A stretch of DNA of 57,394 bases from Planctomycetaceae bacterium (GCA_020426505.1 JAGQPX010000017.1:110060-167453), one strand, 5' to 3'; positions 16,369 through 27,553 are shown, counted from the stretch's first letter. Notes: generated from the sequence alone by a model not told the origin. A program made the numbers and translations.

Positions 16369-17187
16369 TCATTCGACGATGAACAATTGGATTTCGGTGA
16401 GGTATTTCTTCGGATTGCCACGGAAAATCATGCCGGGGCCTTTGAGGAATACCTCTCTCGACGGAATCTGGATCTCGAAACCTTTTTGCTGCACATAATC
16501 GAACGCCTTGGCGTAGGAGGTTCTCAGCTCTTCGTAGGGACCACGGTGGAGCAGTGAGACGCAACGACCAGCGGGGAGTTCGCGGATGTCGATGCCCTCG
16601 ACTTCGATCGATTTGCTGACCGGCATGCAGGCTTCAAAGTCAGCATCGTCCTCGCGGTACTCCATGTCGTAGTGGAGGAGGAGAGGCTTGCCGTTGATGT
16701 AGCGGCCGAGGCTCTTCCCGATTCTGGCGAATGGCTCCCCGCAGTCGGAGTAACGCCCTTTCATGCGAATTCCGGCGACCAACTGTGACTCTACGGTTTT
16801 CTCTTCGACTGCAAACGTTTCGTGCTTGGCCATTTGACGGGTCTCCTGTTCTTCCTCGAAGAGTTGACAGAGTTTTGCGTCGATGCGTTGATAGCGAGCG
16901 ATCTGCAGGCGGATCGCGTCCTGCTGGTTGCGGAGGATGTCGAGGACATCAAACGATTCCTCGTCACTGCGATTGAGAAGATCGGTGATCTCCGTCAGTG
17001 AGAATTCCAAGCTCCGCAACAACGTGATCGCACGTGCCCGGGTTAGCAGCTCGGCGTCGTAGTAGCGATACCCGTTCTCGGGATCGACGCAGCTGGGTTT
17101 GAGCACACCCTGTTCGTCGTAGAACCGCAGCGTCTTAACGGTCAATCCGGTGATCTTCGAGAACTCACCGATTCTGTACTGTGCCAC
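16369..17187 (-). CDS. MerR-family regulator with GyrI-like ligand-binding domain (BmrR type)
   Basis: A 272-residue transcription factor with a GTG start, preceded by aggag at 8 bases. Residues 1-70 are the MerR winged helix-turn-helix (YRIGEFSKITGLTVKTLRFYDEQGVLKP, then GYRYYD). Residues 75-115 form the dimerising coiled coil. Residues 125-272 are a GyrI/AraC-effector-like domain (VAGIRMKGRYSDCG..., PAGRCVSLLHRGPYEELRTSY). In BmrR-type proteins this domain binds hydrophobic or cationic small molecules and switches an efflux or stress gene. No obvious target gene lies beside it, so the ligand and regulon are unknown. Confidence 0.92.
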   Translation of the reverse strand: MAQYRIGEFSKITGLTVKTLRFYDEQGVLKPSCVDPENGYRYYDAELLTRARAITLLRSLEFSLTEITDLLNRSDEESFDVLDILRNQQDAIRLQIARYQRIDAKLCQLFEEEQETRQMAKHETFAVEEKTVESQLVAGIRMKGRYSDCGEPFARIGKSLGRYINGKPLLLHYDMEYREDDADFEACMPVSKSIEVEGIDIRELPAGRCVSLLHRGPYEELRTSYAKAFDYVQQKGFEIQIPSREVFLKGPGMIFRGNPKKYLTEIQLFIVE

Positions 17188-17397
17188 AACTGCTCTCCTG
17201 ACGACCGAACGATCGTCACCAGCATACGGCCTCCAGTAACGGGAGAGTCAACGGCTATTCAATGGTTTCCAACAAAAACTGGTCCGTTGAACTCTGCCGT
17301 TATCAAATGTCGGCGACCAGCACGACCTCATGAGAATCGGGTCATCCGCTCGTAATGGAGACGACTCGCGAAAGAACCCGGGTTGCCCACAATGTCG

Positions 17398-18948
17398 TTA
17401 TATCGACTTGATCTCTGTGGATTTGGTCTCCGTCGGTTTGGTCTCAGTCAACTCGGCCTCGGTTCTTGACTTCGTGGGAGATGTCTCGAACGAGATCAGT
17501 CGATCTCGTTCCTCCCAGTCGCGGTTGTAGACCGTATCGAGACTGGTCTGTTCAATCTTTCCGGTGCGCGAGTTGTATCGGGTCGTGTAGTATGTCACGA
17601 ACGTGTCCCGGAAACGGTCATCACCACCATCGAGAATGTCCTCAAACAGATCATCTCCTCCGTCGAGCCAGTCGGCTCCGCCGTTGCCGAGGATCTTGTC
17701 CATGCCGTCGCCTCCCATGATCATATCGTTACCACCACCGCCGGAGATGTCATCGTTTCCGTCCATGCCGTCGATGTAGGCGTCGACAGTGATATCGGGA
17801 TCGATTGAGATTCTGTCAGCGAAATCGCTTCCCATGATCGTGATATCGGTCATTTCCTGGGCGAACGGATTCAGCGAACGAATGTCGGGATTGCTCGTGT
17901 CGACGAAGGCAGTGTAGGAGAATGTTCGGAACCATCCCTCGGGCCAGCGACGTTGGTAGACAACTTGCGCTTGCCAAGTGTTTCCGTCGACCTGTGTCAC
18001 GGACAGATCGTTTGCAATCGTGCCTGCGTTGGCCGCTCCTTGCATCGTCAGTTCACCCGGTTTAAGCACGGCCATCCAACCCCAGCCGGATGCTCCGAGG
18101 ACGTTCGTCAGGTGCTGATGAGAATTCTGTGCCACACCACTGTCGTTGATGTAAGTGATGTCCTGAAAGGCGAAGTCATGGTCAAAATCGCGCTGTTCAA
18201 TAATGACATCATCATGATCGTAATTGGGGTTGTTCAGATCCACGAACGGGGCGGCCATCAGTTCGTGACTGAGAACTTCGAGGTCGTAGCCTTCAGCCAC
18301 CTCCGTTAGATGGTCGAGACCGAACGAATGACCCATCTCGTGCGAGACAACTTTGGCCATCACATTGATGAACTGGTCGGGTGAATCCGTCATCTCAGCG
18401 ATGCCCCGACCGAAGACGAACACGATATTGTCCTGTTCGTTCAGCAGGTCGACGTTGGGCGCGATACCAAGCGACTCGATGCCGAATCCCATCTGGTCGT
18501 AGGTATTTCCGCTCACAATTACGATGACATCACCGTCATCCGTCGAATCGAGCGGAGTCATCATGGATTGAAAGTCATCCTGATCGCCCTCAAAGATATT
18601 GACCGCGTAGGGAAGGTAGTCCATGTGGACCTTATCCATGATCCGGTCGATCGCCAGTTCGGCGTCCTGAAGATTCACGGTGCCGTTGCCGTTCACATCG
18701 AGGTGCGCGAACTCGCCATTGAACAGGCTATGAAAACTGTCGGCTGACTTCGCTCCGACGAAGAAACCGCCCTCAAAAGTATCCTCCGCGGTGAGTTCCT
18801 CGCCATCGAAGTCGATCGCGGCCTGAGTGAGCAGTACGCGGGGCTCCATCGATTCGATGGCGATCTTCGGAGTGCACTTCCTGCCGCGACGTCGAGAGTC
18901 AATCGTGACTGAGTTACGGATACGTCGGGTGATGTTGGTAATTCTCAT
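17398..18948 (-). CDS. Secreted metzincin-like metalloprotease with LEPR-XLL-like N-terminus, EF-hand/dockerin-like motif and RTX repeats
   Basis: A 516-residue extracellular protein. The start is the ATG at 18948 with gaaggactgacc ahead of it. After a basic N-terminus (RRIRNSV, RRRGRK) comes MEPRVLL (residues 34-40), the LEPR-XLL-type motif known from large planctomycete surface proteins. D84-E97 (DVNGNGTVNLQDAE) is a dockerin or EF-hand-like calcium loop. HEMGHSFGLDH (203-213) is the full zinc motif HExxHxxGxxH of metzincins. Residues 392-446 contain GGxGxD-type RTX calcium repeats. The tail is Thr/Glu/Lys-rich (TETK repeats). I infer a calcium-stabilised secreted or surface protease. The Met-turn was not located with certainty. 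Confidence 0.85.
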   Translation of the reverse strand: MRITNITRRIRNSVTIDSRRRGRKCTPKIAIESMEPRVLLTQAAIDFDGEELTAEDTFEGGFFVGAKSADSFHSLFNGEFAHLDVNGNGTVNLQDAELAIDRIMDKVHMDYLPYAVNIFEGDQDDFQSMMTPLDSTDDGDVIVIVSGNTYDQMGFGIESLGIAPNVDLLNEQDNIVFVFGRGIAEMTDSPDQFINVMAKVVSHEMGHSFGLDHLTEVAEGYDLEVLSHELMAAPFVDLNNPNYDHDDVIIEQRDFDHDFAFQDITYINDSGVAQNSHQHLTNVLGASGWGWMAVLKPGELTMQGAANAGTIANDLSVTQVDGNTWQAQVVYQRRWPEGWFRTFSYTAFVDTSNPDIRSLNPFAQEMTDITIMGSDFADRISIDPDITVDAYIDGMDGNDDISGGGGNDMIMGGDGMDKILGNGGADWLDGGDDLFEDILDGGDDRFRDTFVTYYTTRYNSRTGKIEQTSLDTVYNRDWEERDRLISFETSPTKSRTEAELTETKPTETKSTEIKSI

Positions 18949-19269
18949 GGTCAGTCCTTCGCGATTGGCAAGCGGTGCAATGGTCAACACACAACTTCCA
19001 AGCGTGCCGCGAAGGAAAGTGTTACAGCAGGATTCCGACCATCAGTGCTGACTGTTCATCAGCGTTCAGCGTCACACTTCTCCAAGTGCTCCGAATCCGC
19101 ATGTCGCGGCGAACGTTACAGCTCTCCAGAATTCCAACGTGACGCGAGCAAATCTATTCACGCTGGGACGACTTCATCATGTCCAATTGCCGACACTCTG
19201 GGTCACGCGGTCGGTTCGTATGGCAGATCAGTCGGAATTGCTTGAAAGACGATCCTTGACGCTCCATCC
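18949..19269. other. Intergenic region, 321 bases
   Basis: It lies between the AcuI-like gene (ending at 19270) and the metalloprotease gene (starting at 18948), both on the minus strand. No gene, terminator or repeat seen; it should contain the metalloprotease promoter. Confidence 0.4.
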
Positions 19270-20268
19270 CTACCTGGGCCGCACGATGTGGCGGCCGTGA
19301 GTCTTGCCTTGCATCATTTGGTCGACGGTGACATCCACTTCGTCGATCTTGATTTCGGTGGCGAGGTCGTGGAGATTGTCGAGTTTCCAGTCGCCGGCGA
19401 GGAGGTTCCAGATCTGGAGACGGCGGTCGTAAGGACAATGGGCAGAGTCGATGCCGTCGAGCTTGACTCCTCGCAAGATGAACGGGAAGACCGTCAACGG
19501 CAGGTCGGTGCCGCCCACGAGTCCGCAGGCTGCTGCGACGCCTCGGTGGTCGAGAGACCGGATGATCGTGGCGAGCGTGTTGCCGCCGACCGTGTCGACT
19601 GCTCCGGCCCAACGGGCTTTGAGCAGCGGTTTGGTGCTCGTGTCATCGACTTCCTCGCGACCGATGACGTTCGAGGCACCAAGCGACTTGAGCCAGTCGT
19701 ACTGATCCGGCTTGCCACTGACGGCTGTGACGTCATAGCCGAGCTTCGAGAGAATCATCAGCGAAATAACGCCGACGCCTCCCGTCGCGCCGGTGACGAC
19801 GATCGGTCCGCGGTCCGGTTCAATGTGATGCTCGACCAGTGATAACACCGATTGAGCGGCTGTGAAGCCGGCGGTGCCGAGGATCATGGTTTCATCGAGA
19901 GTGAAGCCGTCCGGCAGAGGCACGACCCAGTCGGCGGGAAGCCTGACGTACTCGGCCCAACCGCCCCATTGACCGGCCCCCTGCTCATAACCCGTGCAGA
20001 GGACTTGATCGCCCGGCTTAAATTTGCCGGAGTCGCTCGTCTCGACGATGCCGGCGGAGTCGATCCCGGGGACGTGCGGGAAGTTGCGAGCGACCCCCGG
20101 ATTTCCCGTCGCAGCAAGGGCATCCTTGTAGTTGAGTGAGGACGCCTGCACCCGGATCAACACCTCGCCCGGCGGCAACTCGTGCAACGGGCGAGACTCG
20201 ACAGACGACTCGATCGTCCCGTTTCCCGTCTTGCGAACATGAAAGCAGCGAAACGACTCAGGAGGCAT
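19270..20268 (-). CDS. YhdH/AcuI-family quinone oxidoreductase (acrylyl-CoA reductase-like)
   Basis: A 332-residue zinc-independent medium-chain dehydrogenase/reductase. The N-domain has SSLNYKDALAATGNPGVARNFPHVPGIDSAG, which is almost diagnostic for the YhdH/AcuI group. The Rossmann part has VVTGATGGVGVISLMILSKLGYDVTAVSGK for NADPH. Later GLVGGTDLPLTVFPFILRGVKLDGIDS and the C-terminal GRHIVRP are also typical. Family members reduce acrylyl-CoA to propionyl-CoA with NADPH, as in DMSP breakdown; the substrate here is not proven. It is divergent from kdsB with a palindromic repeat between. Confidence 0.9.
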   Translation of the reverse strand: MPPESFRCFHVRKTGNGTIESSVESRPLHELPPGEVLIRVQASSLNYKDALAATGNPGVARNFPHVPGIDSAGIVETSDSGKFKPGDQVLCTGYEQGAGQWGGWAEYVRLPADWVVPLPDGFTLDETMILGTAGFTAAQSVLSLVEHHIEPDRGPIVVTGATGGVGVISLMILSKLGYDVTAVSGKPDQYDWLKSLGASNVIGREEVDDTSTKPLLKARWAGAVDTVGGNTLATIIRSLDHRGVAAACGLVGGTDLPLTVFPFILRGVKLDGIDSAHCPYDRRLQIWNLLAGDWKLDNLHDLATEIKIDEVDVTVDQMMQGKTHGRHIVRPR

Positions 20269-20346
20269 GGCGAGGCCCTGCTTGTACGCGGATGGTGATG
20301 AAGAAGCATCTTAGATTGTAGAGAGGTGAATGCGAAATGAACGGAG

Positions 20347-20416
20347 GGAGTAGGGAGTAGGGAGTAGTCGGCCAGACTGAATACTACTCCCGATTCGCTA
20401 CTCGCTACTCCCTACT
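20347..20416. repeat. Dispersed GAGTAGGG palindromic repeat, copy 1
   Basis: The left arm (20347-20368) is three tandem ggagtag units. The right arm (20383-20416) is the reverse complement, built from ctactcc/cgctactc units. Arms can fold into a long hairpin. The same design recurs at 50469-50531. It lies between the divergent AcuI-like and kdsB genes. Confidence 0.85.
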
Positions 20417-20479
20417 TTGACTTCCTCTTTGCGGTCTGATAGAAGCACATCATTCAGGGCAACGAAGGAGCGTCGTCAC

Positions 20480-21238
20480 ATGTCGGTCATTGGTTTGATC
20501 CCTGCGAGGCTGGAGTCGTCGCGGTTGCCTCGCAAGCTGCTGCTCGATCAGACTGGCAAGCCGCTCATTCAGCACACGTGGGAAGCGGCCTGTTCAGTCG
20601 GTTCGATGGACGAAGTGATCGTTGCGACCGATTCCCCAGAGATCGCGAATGTTGTCCGGGAGTTTGGCGGTCGTGCGGAGATGACGGGCGAGCATCAGAG
20701 CGGATCGGACCGCATCGCGGAAGTCGTGCGGCGATGTTGTGCGGACGCGGAGTTGGTCGTCAACCTGCAGGGGGATGAGCCGGAGATCAAACCGGCGGAT
20801 ATCGACTATCTCATTGAGACATTGCGAACTCACCCGCATGTCGAGATGGCAACGCTGGCGACGCCGATTGACGATCCGCTGGTGTTGAACGACCCCGCCT
20901 GCGTGAAGGTTGTGCGAGCAGGTGACGGGCGGGCGTTGTACTTCAGCCGGGCTCCCATCCCGCATGCTCGGGACGGTCTGCCTGAAGACTGGCTGCGTGA
21001 GCAGACGTACGCGGTCGAGGCCCCGTGGCTGCTGCACATCGGCGTCTATGCCTATCGCACGGAGTTTCTGCTGGCGTACACCAAATGGCCGACCGGACGA
21101 CTGGAGCGGTTGGAGAAACTCGAACAATTGCGTGCGTTGGAGGCGGGGGCAGCCATTCAAGTCGGAATTGTCCGCACGGCAGCGGTTGGCATCGACACAC
21201 GCGAGGATTATGCTCGGTTCGTCGAGAGACAACGTTGA
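20480..21238 (+). CDS. kdsB: 3-deoxy-manno-octulosonate cytidylyltransferase
   Basis: A 252-residue enzyme that activates Kdo as CMP-Kdo for LPS core synthesis in the cytosol. I start at the ATG at 20480, with aaggag upstream, rather than at 20417. Family motifs: IPARLESSRLPRKLL at the N-terminus (nucleotide binding), IVATDSPEI, HQSGSDRIAEV, VVNLQGDEPEI, YFSRAPIPHARD, HIGVYAYRTEFL and LEKLEQLRALE, all in the usual order. The length is normal. It shows that the organism makes Kdo-containing LPS. pyrG follows, separated by an inverted repeat. Confidence 0.96.
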   Translation: MSVIGLIPARLESSRLPRKLLLDQTGKPLIQHTWEAACSVGSMDEVIVATDSPEIANVVREFGGRAEMTGEHQSGSDRIAEVVRRCCADAELVVNLQGDEPEIKPADIDYLIETLRTHPHVEMATLATPIDDPLVLNDPACVKVVRAGDGRALYFSRAPIPHARDGLPEDWLREQTYAVEAPWLLHIGVYAYRTEFLLAYTKWPTGRLERLEKLEQLRALEAGAAIQVGIVRTAAVGIDTREDYARFVERQR

Positions 21239-23051
<1,813 letters not shown>

Positions 23052-23067
23052 GCGTAAGGTTGTTTTC

Positions 23068-23961
23068 GTGTCTCCTGCTGACGAGCCGTTTGGGCTGATC
23101 AATCTCAACAAGCCGGCAGGCTGGTCGTCTCGGAAGGCGGTCGACCATGTCAAGCGGCTGGTGAAGCCGGCGAAGATCGGACATGCGGGCACTCTCGACC
23201 CGTTGGCGACAGGGGTGCTGATTCTCACGATCGGCAAGGCGACACGTTTGACGCCCTTTCTGCATGACCTGACAAAGTCGTATCGGGCCGAGTTTTTGCT
23301 CGGCCATGAGAGTGAAACGGACGACACGGAGGGAGATGTTCAGCCTTGTGAGCATGCAAGACCGCTGACCCGCGGGGACATCGAGCGAGTGCTGCCTCGA
23401 TTCGTTGGGCGAATCGAACAGACGCCGCCCATCTACTCGGCAGTGAAGATCAAAGGGCGCCGCGCCTACGAATTGGCGAGAAAGGGAAAGACCCCCGACA
23501 TCAAGCCGCGAATGGTCGACATTCATCGCCTGGAGATTGTGGAGTTCAGTCCAGAGAAACTTGTTCTTGAGATGGACTGCGGTACCGGAACGTACGTGCG
23601 CTCTGTGGGGCGCGATCTTGCGAGGGCAGCTGGAAGTTGTGCAGTGATGACGTCGCTCATCCGCACACGGATCGGTGGGCATCTGATTGAAGATGCCAAG
23701 TCCCCTGAAGAGATCACGCGAGAGTCCCTCGCGAAAGTGATGCTGCCCGCGAGTGAGGGCGTCGGTCCCATGAGGAAGATCACATGCGAGTCATCCGCCT
23801 TGCAAATGATTCAGCACGGACGTTCTGTTCCGTTTCGCGAGTCATCGGCGCCGGACGATCATGAACCGTGCGCACTGCTCGACCCCGATGGAGGTCTCAT
23901 GGCGATCGCAGAGTATCGCGAGACGGATCGTCACTTCGCTCCACGGCACGTGTTTGTGTGA
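23068..23961 (+). CDS. truB: tRNA pseudouridine(55) synthase
   Basis: A 297-residue pseudouridine synthase making Psi55 in the T-loop of tRNAs. It has a GTG start 16 bases after pyrG. Motifs: LINLNKPAGWSS; the catalytic loop HAGTLDPLATGVL with Asp44; TKSYRAEFLLG; QTPPIYSAVKIKGRRAYELAR; and DCGTGTYVRSVGRDL. The C-terminal part after about residue 230 is short and diverged, as in many bacteria outside the proteobacteria. Confidence 0.96.
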   Translation: MSPADEPFGLINLNKPAGWSSRKAVDHVKRLVKPAKIGHAGTLDPLATGVLILTIGKATRLTPFLHDLTKSYRAEFLLGHESETDDTEGDVQPCEHARPLTRGDIERVLPRFVGRIEQTPPIYSAVKIKGRRAYELARKGKTPDIKPRMVDIHRLEIVEFSPEKLVLEMDCGTGTYVRSVGRDLARAAGSCAVMTSLIRTRIGGHLIEDAKSPEEITRESLAKVMLPASEGVGPMRKITCESSALQMIQHGRSVPFRESSAPDDHEPCALLDPDGGLMAIAEYRETDRHFAPRHVFV

Positions 23962-23978
23962 CGCGATTCGCCCCGACG

Positions 23979-25670
23979 TCACCGCACTATCGGGCCGTCG
24001 TCCGGCTCGACGGCAACCTTCACCGGCTCAAGTGAAGGACCGACAAGTTCCGGTTCGGAGTCACCTTCGTTTTGTGGTGTCTTCACATCGACGTTCAACT
24101 TACGTCGCGTCTTCCTCGATGAACGGGCGATTCGCTTCGCCGCCTCGTTTGCCAGTGGATTTCCTGACTCAGAATCGACGTCGATGTTCGCCTCTTCGGC
24201 ATCATCGTCAGCTGGATTGTTCGCTGCGGTTTCGCTTGTTTCGCCGTCGTTGGCAGCTTTCGCTGGCGCGCCCGCGATCTGGGGAAGTTCGGCAGGTGCC
24301 GGAACCGGGGGAGCTTTCAACTCGTGATCGACCAGTTGACGCGACGGCTCCGAGAGATGCGGATTGATGGTCAGGGGGACCGGCTCGGAACCCACCGGCG
24401 CAGTCAGCTTTCTCTCCACGGGAGGTTTGGCCTGATCAGCGAGAGTCTCGGTTGCCTGAGGTGCACTCCGAATCATGCGATCTCGGTAGAGGACCATGGA
24501 GTGAACTGCGTGGTACATCGGCCCAGTCTCGGCTGGTCGCTCGGCGTTATGGACCAAGTCGGTGGCGACGGAGGCGACGGCACGGCGCACCCACGGTTCG
24601 CTCAGTTGTTTGTGAGGCATCGCCATCATCAACCATTCCAGCATGTGACCGGATGCCTTCAGTCGTTCGTTGAAGTCACGACTGTATCCCGGTCCCTTGA
24701 AGTACTCCGTCGAGAAGCTGCCGTCCCGGTTTTGCAACTTCTGAGCGAGTGCGATGTGCTGTTTGATCTTCTGGTCTGCGTCGAACCAGACACCACGCAG
24801 GTTGCCGTGTTTGTGGAGGTAGGCATTTCGGGCGTAGGCAATCGCAAACAGACCGTGTGTGCCGCCGCAGGGAGCATTGACGACGTTTGCGTTCGTCTGC
24901 AGGCGAACCAGTTCCTCGAGACTCCATGGGTCGCCTTCGACGTTCGACCACTCATCGTCGATGTCGACGTAGTGAGTGAGGAACCACAGCGTCCAGGTAA
25001 TCTCCTCGCGCGTCGTGATGTTCAACTTCGCATGGTTGACGAGATCACGCATCGTAACGGTGCGCCCACCGGCAATCCGAAACTGATGATCGAGCGGGAG
25101 GTTCGACATCGCGAGCAACGCGAGCGTCTGATTGACATGCCCTTCGAATTCGTACGGAGTGCCGTTGTACCCGTGAGCCTTCGCGCCATGCTCGGTTACC
25201 TCGAACCAGGAATCACCCTTGAAGGTTGGCCCATTGGAAAGCCAGTCGATCGCATTGACCTTTCGATTCCCATCACGGAGTTCCAAGTCTCTTCGAAGTC
25301 CCACGAGTCCATGCATGATCTGCCACGGTCGATGCTGGTTGGCATCCATGTAGCGTCGCTGGGTTTTGTCGATCGCCTTCAGCGTCAATTGCAACAATGG
25401 ATCGACCTTGCCATCCATCGTGGGAGGCGCCTGCGGTGCTGGCGCATCGATCTTCGATGATGGAGGCGCATAGATCGGCTCTTGAAAGCCGGGATGCTTC
25501 TTCTCCTCGTTTCGGGTCTCGTTTCGCGCATCGGGAGCTCCCAGGCCAAACAATCTTGGACGGAAGCCTGTCAGACCGATCGGTGTTTCTTCAGCACGGC
25601 TGATGGGCCCAGCAAACACGATCGTCAGACATGCGAGAGTGAGGGTTTTGCAGACTCGCGTAACACTCAT
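23979..25670 (-). CDS. Secreted helical protein of unknown function (alpha-toroid-like core, disordered tail)
   Basis: A 563-residue exported protein that I do not recognise by name. Residues 1-26 are a Sec signal peptide (hydrophobic run ending SRA). Residues about 85-400 are helical, with repeated motifs such as VNQTLALLAMSNLPLDHQFRIAGG, NAPCGGTHGLFAIAYARNAY, KLQNRDGSFSTEYF and HMLEWLMMAMP. The NRDGSF element and helix pairing recall alpha/alpha-toroids such as terpenoid cyclases or prenyltransferases; this is inference only. From about residue 410 the chain is rich in Pro, Ala, Glu and Asp and then basic (RSSRKTRRKL), so likely disordered. It is convergent with truB and divergent from surE. 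Confidence 0.8.
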   Translation of the reverse strand: MSVTRVCKTLTLACLTIVFAGPISRAEETPIGLTGFRPRLFGLGAPDARNETRNEEKKHPGFQEPIYAPPSSKIDAPAPQAPPTMDGKVDPLLQLTLKAIDKTQRRYMDANQHRPWQIMHGLVGLRRDLELRDGNRKVNAIDWLSNGPTFKGDSWFEVTEHGAKAHGYNGTPYEFEGHVNQTLALLAMSNLPLDHQFRIAGGRTVTMRDLVNHAKLNITTREEITWTLWFLTHYVDIDDEWSNVEGDPWSLEELVRLQTNANVVNAPCGGTHGLFAIAYARNAYLHKHGNLRGVWFDADQKIKQHIALAQKLQNRDGSFSTEYFKGPGYSRDFNERLKASGHMLEWLMMAMPHKQLSEPWVRRAVASVATDLVHNAERPAETGPMYHAVHSMVLYRDRMIRSAPQATETLADQAKPPVERKLTAPVGSEPVPLTINPHLSEPSRQLVDHELKAPPVPAPAELPQIAGAPAKAANDGETSETAANNPADDDAEEANIDVDSESGNPLANEAAKRIARSSRKTRRKLNVDVKTPQNEGDSEPELVGPSLEPVKVAVEPDDGPIVR

Positions 25671-26044
25671 CGTTGGGACTTTCGCTGAGGTCTCTCACCA
25701 AGGCGGGCGGGCACAGAACTAGAGGTCGGCACAACTGCAAATCGTACCGTGCTGAATGTCGTTCAATACCCCGCTCAATCGTCAAATCAGGACGGGCAGG
25801 TGATGCAACCGGCACGGGCAGAACCGCTCGAAAAGCTTGCCGCACCCGACTCAGCACAGAACTCGACAGAGACAACGTGACCCGCAAACTCACCCTCAAC
25901 GGCATGACAAGACGAATGCCTCGGTGAGCAGGTGAGCTCGCGTGCTGATGCAGGCATTGAGCAACGCCGGAGCGGACTGCTACCATCGTTTGTGACGCTC
26001 CAGATCACTACCGAAAGACCAACAACCGAGGACGTAGTTCGCTG
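25671..26044. other. Divergent intergenic region, 374 bases
   Basis: It separates the divergent starts of the secreted helical protein and surE, so promoters for both should be here. I see no gene, strong hairpin or known riboswitch. Confidence 0.4.
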
Positions 26045-26806
26045 ATGCAAATCCTGCTGGTTAATGACGATGGAATTCATGCTCCGGGACTACAGGCGAT
26101 GCACCGGGTTCTCCGTCAAATGGGTGATGTCAAAGTCGTCGCCCCGCAAGTCGAACAAAGCGGCATGAGCCATCGCATCACCTATTTACACCCGATTATG
26201 GTGCAAGAGGTGCAAAAAGAGGGGCAACATTTCGGTTGGGCCGTTGATGGCAGTCCGGCAGACTGCACGAAGATGGGCGTTGTGGAATTCTGTAACGGCG
26301 AGCCCGACCTGATCGTCAGCGGCATCAACTCCGGTTCGAACGTCGGCATCAACGTGCTGTATTCCGGCACGGTTGCCGCCGCGATTGAAGGAGCCCTGTT
26401 CGGCATCACGTCCTTCGCACTCTCGCTCTCACATGGCACACCCCCCGATTACGACGCGACCGCTGAACACGCGGGGGCACTTATCCGGCAGATTCTCGAT
26501 CGAGTCCCCGAGAAAGGGCGACTCTGGACGATCAACTACCCGGACAGTACCCCAGAAGGTCCACGAGGTGTCCGTTTCGCGCCGATGGGAGTCCGCCGTC
26601 CCGTCGATGCAGTGGAGAAACGCATTGATCCGCGCGGTCGTCCGTACTACTGGAGCGGCATCGACCCGCCCTCCGGATCGCACCTCGAAGAAGAGACCGA
26701 TGTCCGCGATGTCGATCAAGGGTACGTCGCCGTCACGCCGCTGCACTTTGACCTCACAGAGAACTCTCTGTTGGAGCGGTGCCGTCAGTTTGATTGGGGG
26801 GACTGA
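26045..26806 (+). CDS. surE: 5'/3'-nucleotidase SurE
   Basis: A 253-residue cytosolic phosphatase that dephosphorylates nucleoside monophosphates and acts as a survival/stress protein in other bacteria. The N-terminus LLVNDDGIHAPGL carries the metal-binding Asp pair (D8, D9). SGMSH has the Ser ligand, VDGSPADCTKMG and SGINSGSNVG the Asn and loop residues, and YSGTVAAAIEG the next conserved segment. GYVAVTPLHFDLT is the normal C-terminal motif. It is the first gene of a run with maf, two small genes and dus, three bases before maf. Confidence 0.95.
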   Translation: MQILLVNDDGIHAPGLQAMHRVLRQMGDVKVVAPQVEQSGMSHRITYLHPIMVQEVQKEGQHFGWAVDGSPADCTKMGVVEFCNGEPDLIVSGINSGSNVGINVLYSGTVAAAIEGALFGITSFALSLSHGTPPDYDATAEHAGALIRQILDRVPEKGRLWTINYPDSTPEGPRGVRFAPMGVRRPVDAVEKRIDPRGRPYYWSGIDPPSGSHLEEETDVRDVDQGYVAVTPLHFDLTENSLLERCRQFDWGD

Positions 26807-26809
26807 CGG

Positions 26810-27535
26810 ATGTCCCCACCAGGGCGAGAGGAAATGTCTGACCGAATCGTGCTTGGTTCGCGATCGCCTCGTCGGCATGAATTACTGGCGCATCTGATTG
26901 GGGCAGACCACATTCTCGTCTGCCCTCCGCTCGACACGAATGAAGCACCGATTGAGAACGCATCGTCGGTCGACGACGTTTCACGACAACTCGTCTGCAT
27001 CGCTCGCACCAAGCTGGACGACGTGGTCGCTCAAATCGAGCAGCGAGAGCCCGCAATCAAGTGTGCAGCAATTCTCACTGCGGACACGGTCATCATCGGC
27101 TTTGACGAACAGCAGCGACCACATGTCCTCGGTCAGCCCCCGAGTGACGACACATGGCCCGACGTCGTGCGGGATTGGTTCACCCGTTATCTCCTGCGAT
27201 CACGACATCTCGCGATCACTGCGCTGTGTGCGTCTCGACCGGGGGACGAAGTCATTGAACGAGTCGTGACGACCGAAGTCACATTCCGGTCGGATGGCGG
27301 CGACTGGCTCGACTGGTACCTCAGCACAGGCGAATCAAAAGGGAAAGCCGGAGGTTACGGGCTGCAGGGAGCCGGCAGCCTGTTCGTCGAACGCATTGAA
27401 GGCAGCCCCAGCAACGTCATCGGTTTACCGCTGAGGGAAACAGCCGAAGTGCTGAGACAGCTGGAGTGTGTCATCAACATGCCTGAGAATCGTTGTTCAC
27501 GGGTGAGCAGCTTTGCGGTAAAATACAGTGGCTAA
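26810..27535 (+). CDS. Maf-like nucleoside triphosphate pyrophosphatase
   Basis: A 241-residue Maf/HAM1-like house-cleaning enzyme that hydrolyses non-canonical or modified NTPs to NMPs. The N-terminal LGSRSPRRHELL is the family signature. ILTADTVI holds the catalytic Asp, and GESKGKAGGYGLQGAGSLFVERIEGSPSNVIGLPL is the long C-terminal signature. It starts at ATG 26810, three bases after surE, with a G-rich stretch in front; an in-frame ATG at 26834 is an alternative. A stretch at residues 95-135 is longer and less conserved than in typical Maf proteins. Confidence 0.9.
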   Translation: MSPPGREEMSDRIVLGSRSPRRHELLAHLIGADHILVCPPLDTNEAPIENASSVDDVSRQLVCIARTKLDDVVAQIEQREPAIKCAAILTADTVIIGFDEQQRPHVLGQPPSDDTWPDVVRDWFTRYLLRSRHLAITALCASRPGDEVIERVVTTEVTFRSDGGDWLDWYLSTGESKGKAGGYGLQGAGSLFVERIEGSPSNVIGLPLRETAEVLRQLECVINMPENRCSRVSSFAVKYSG

Positions 27536-27553
27536 CAATCCCAGGAGCGAGTC

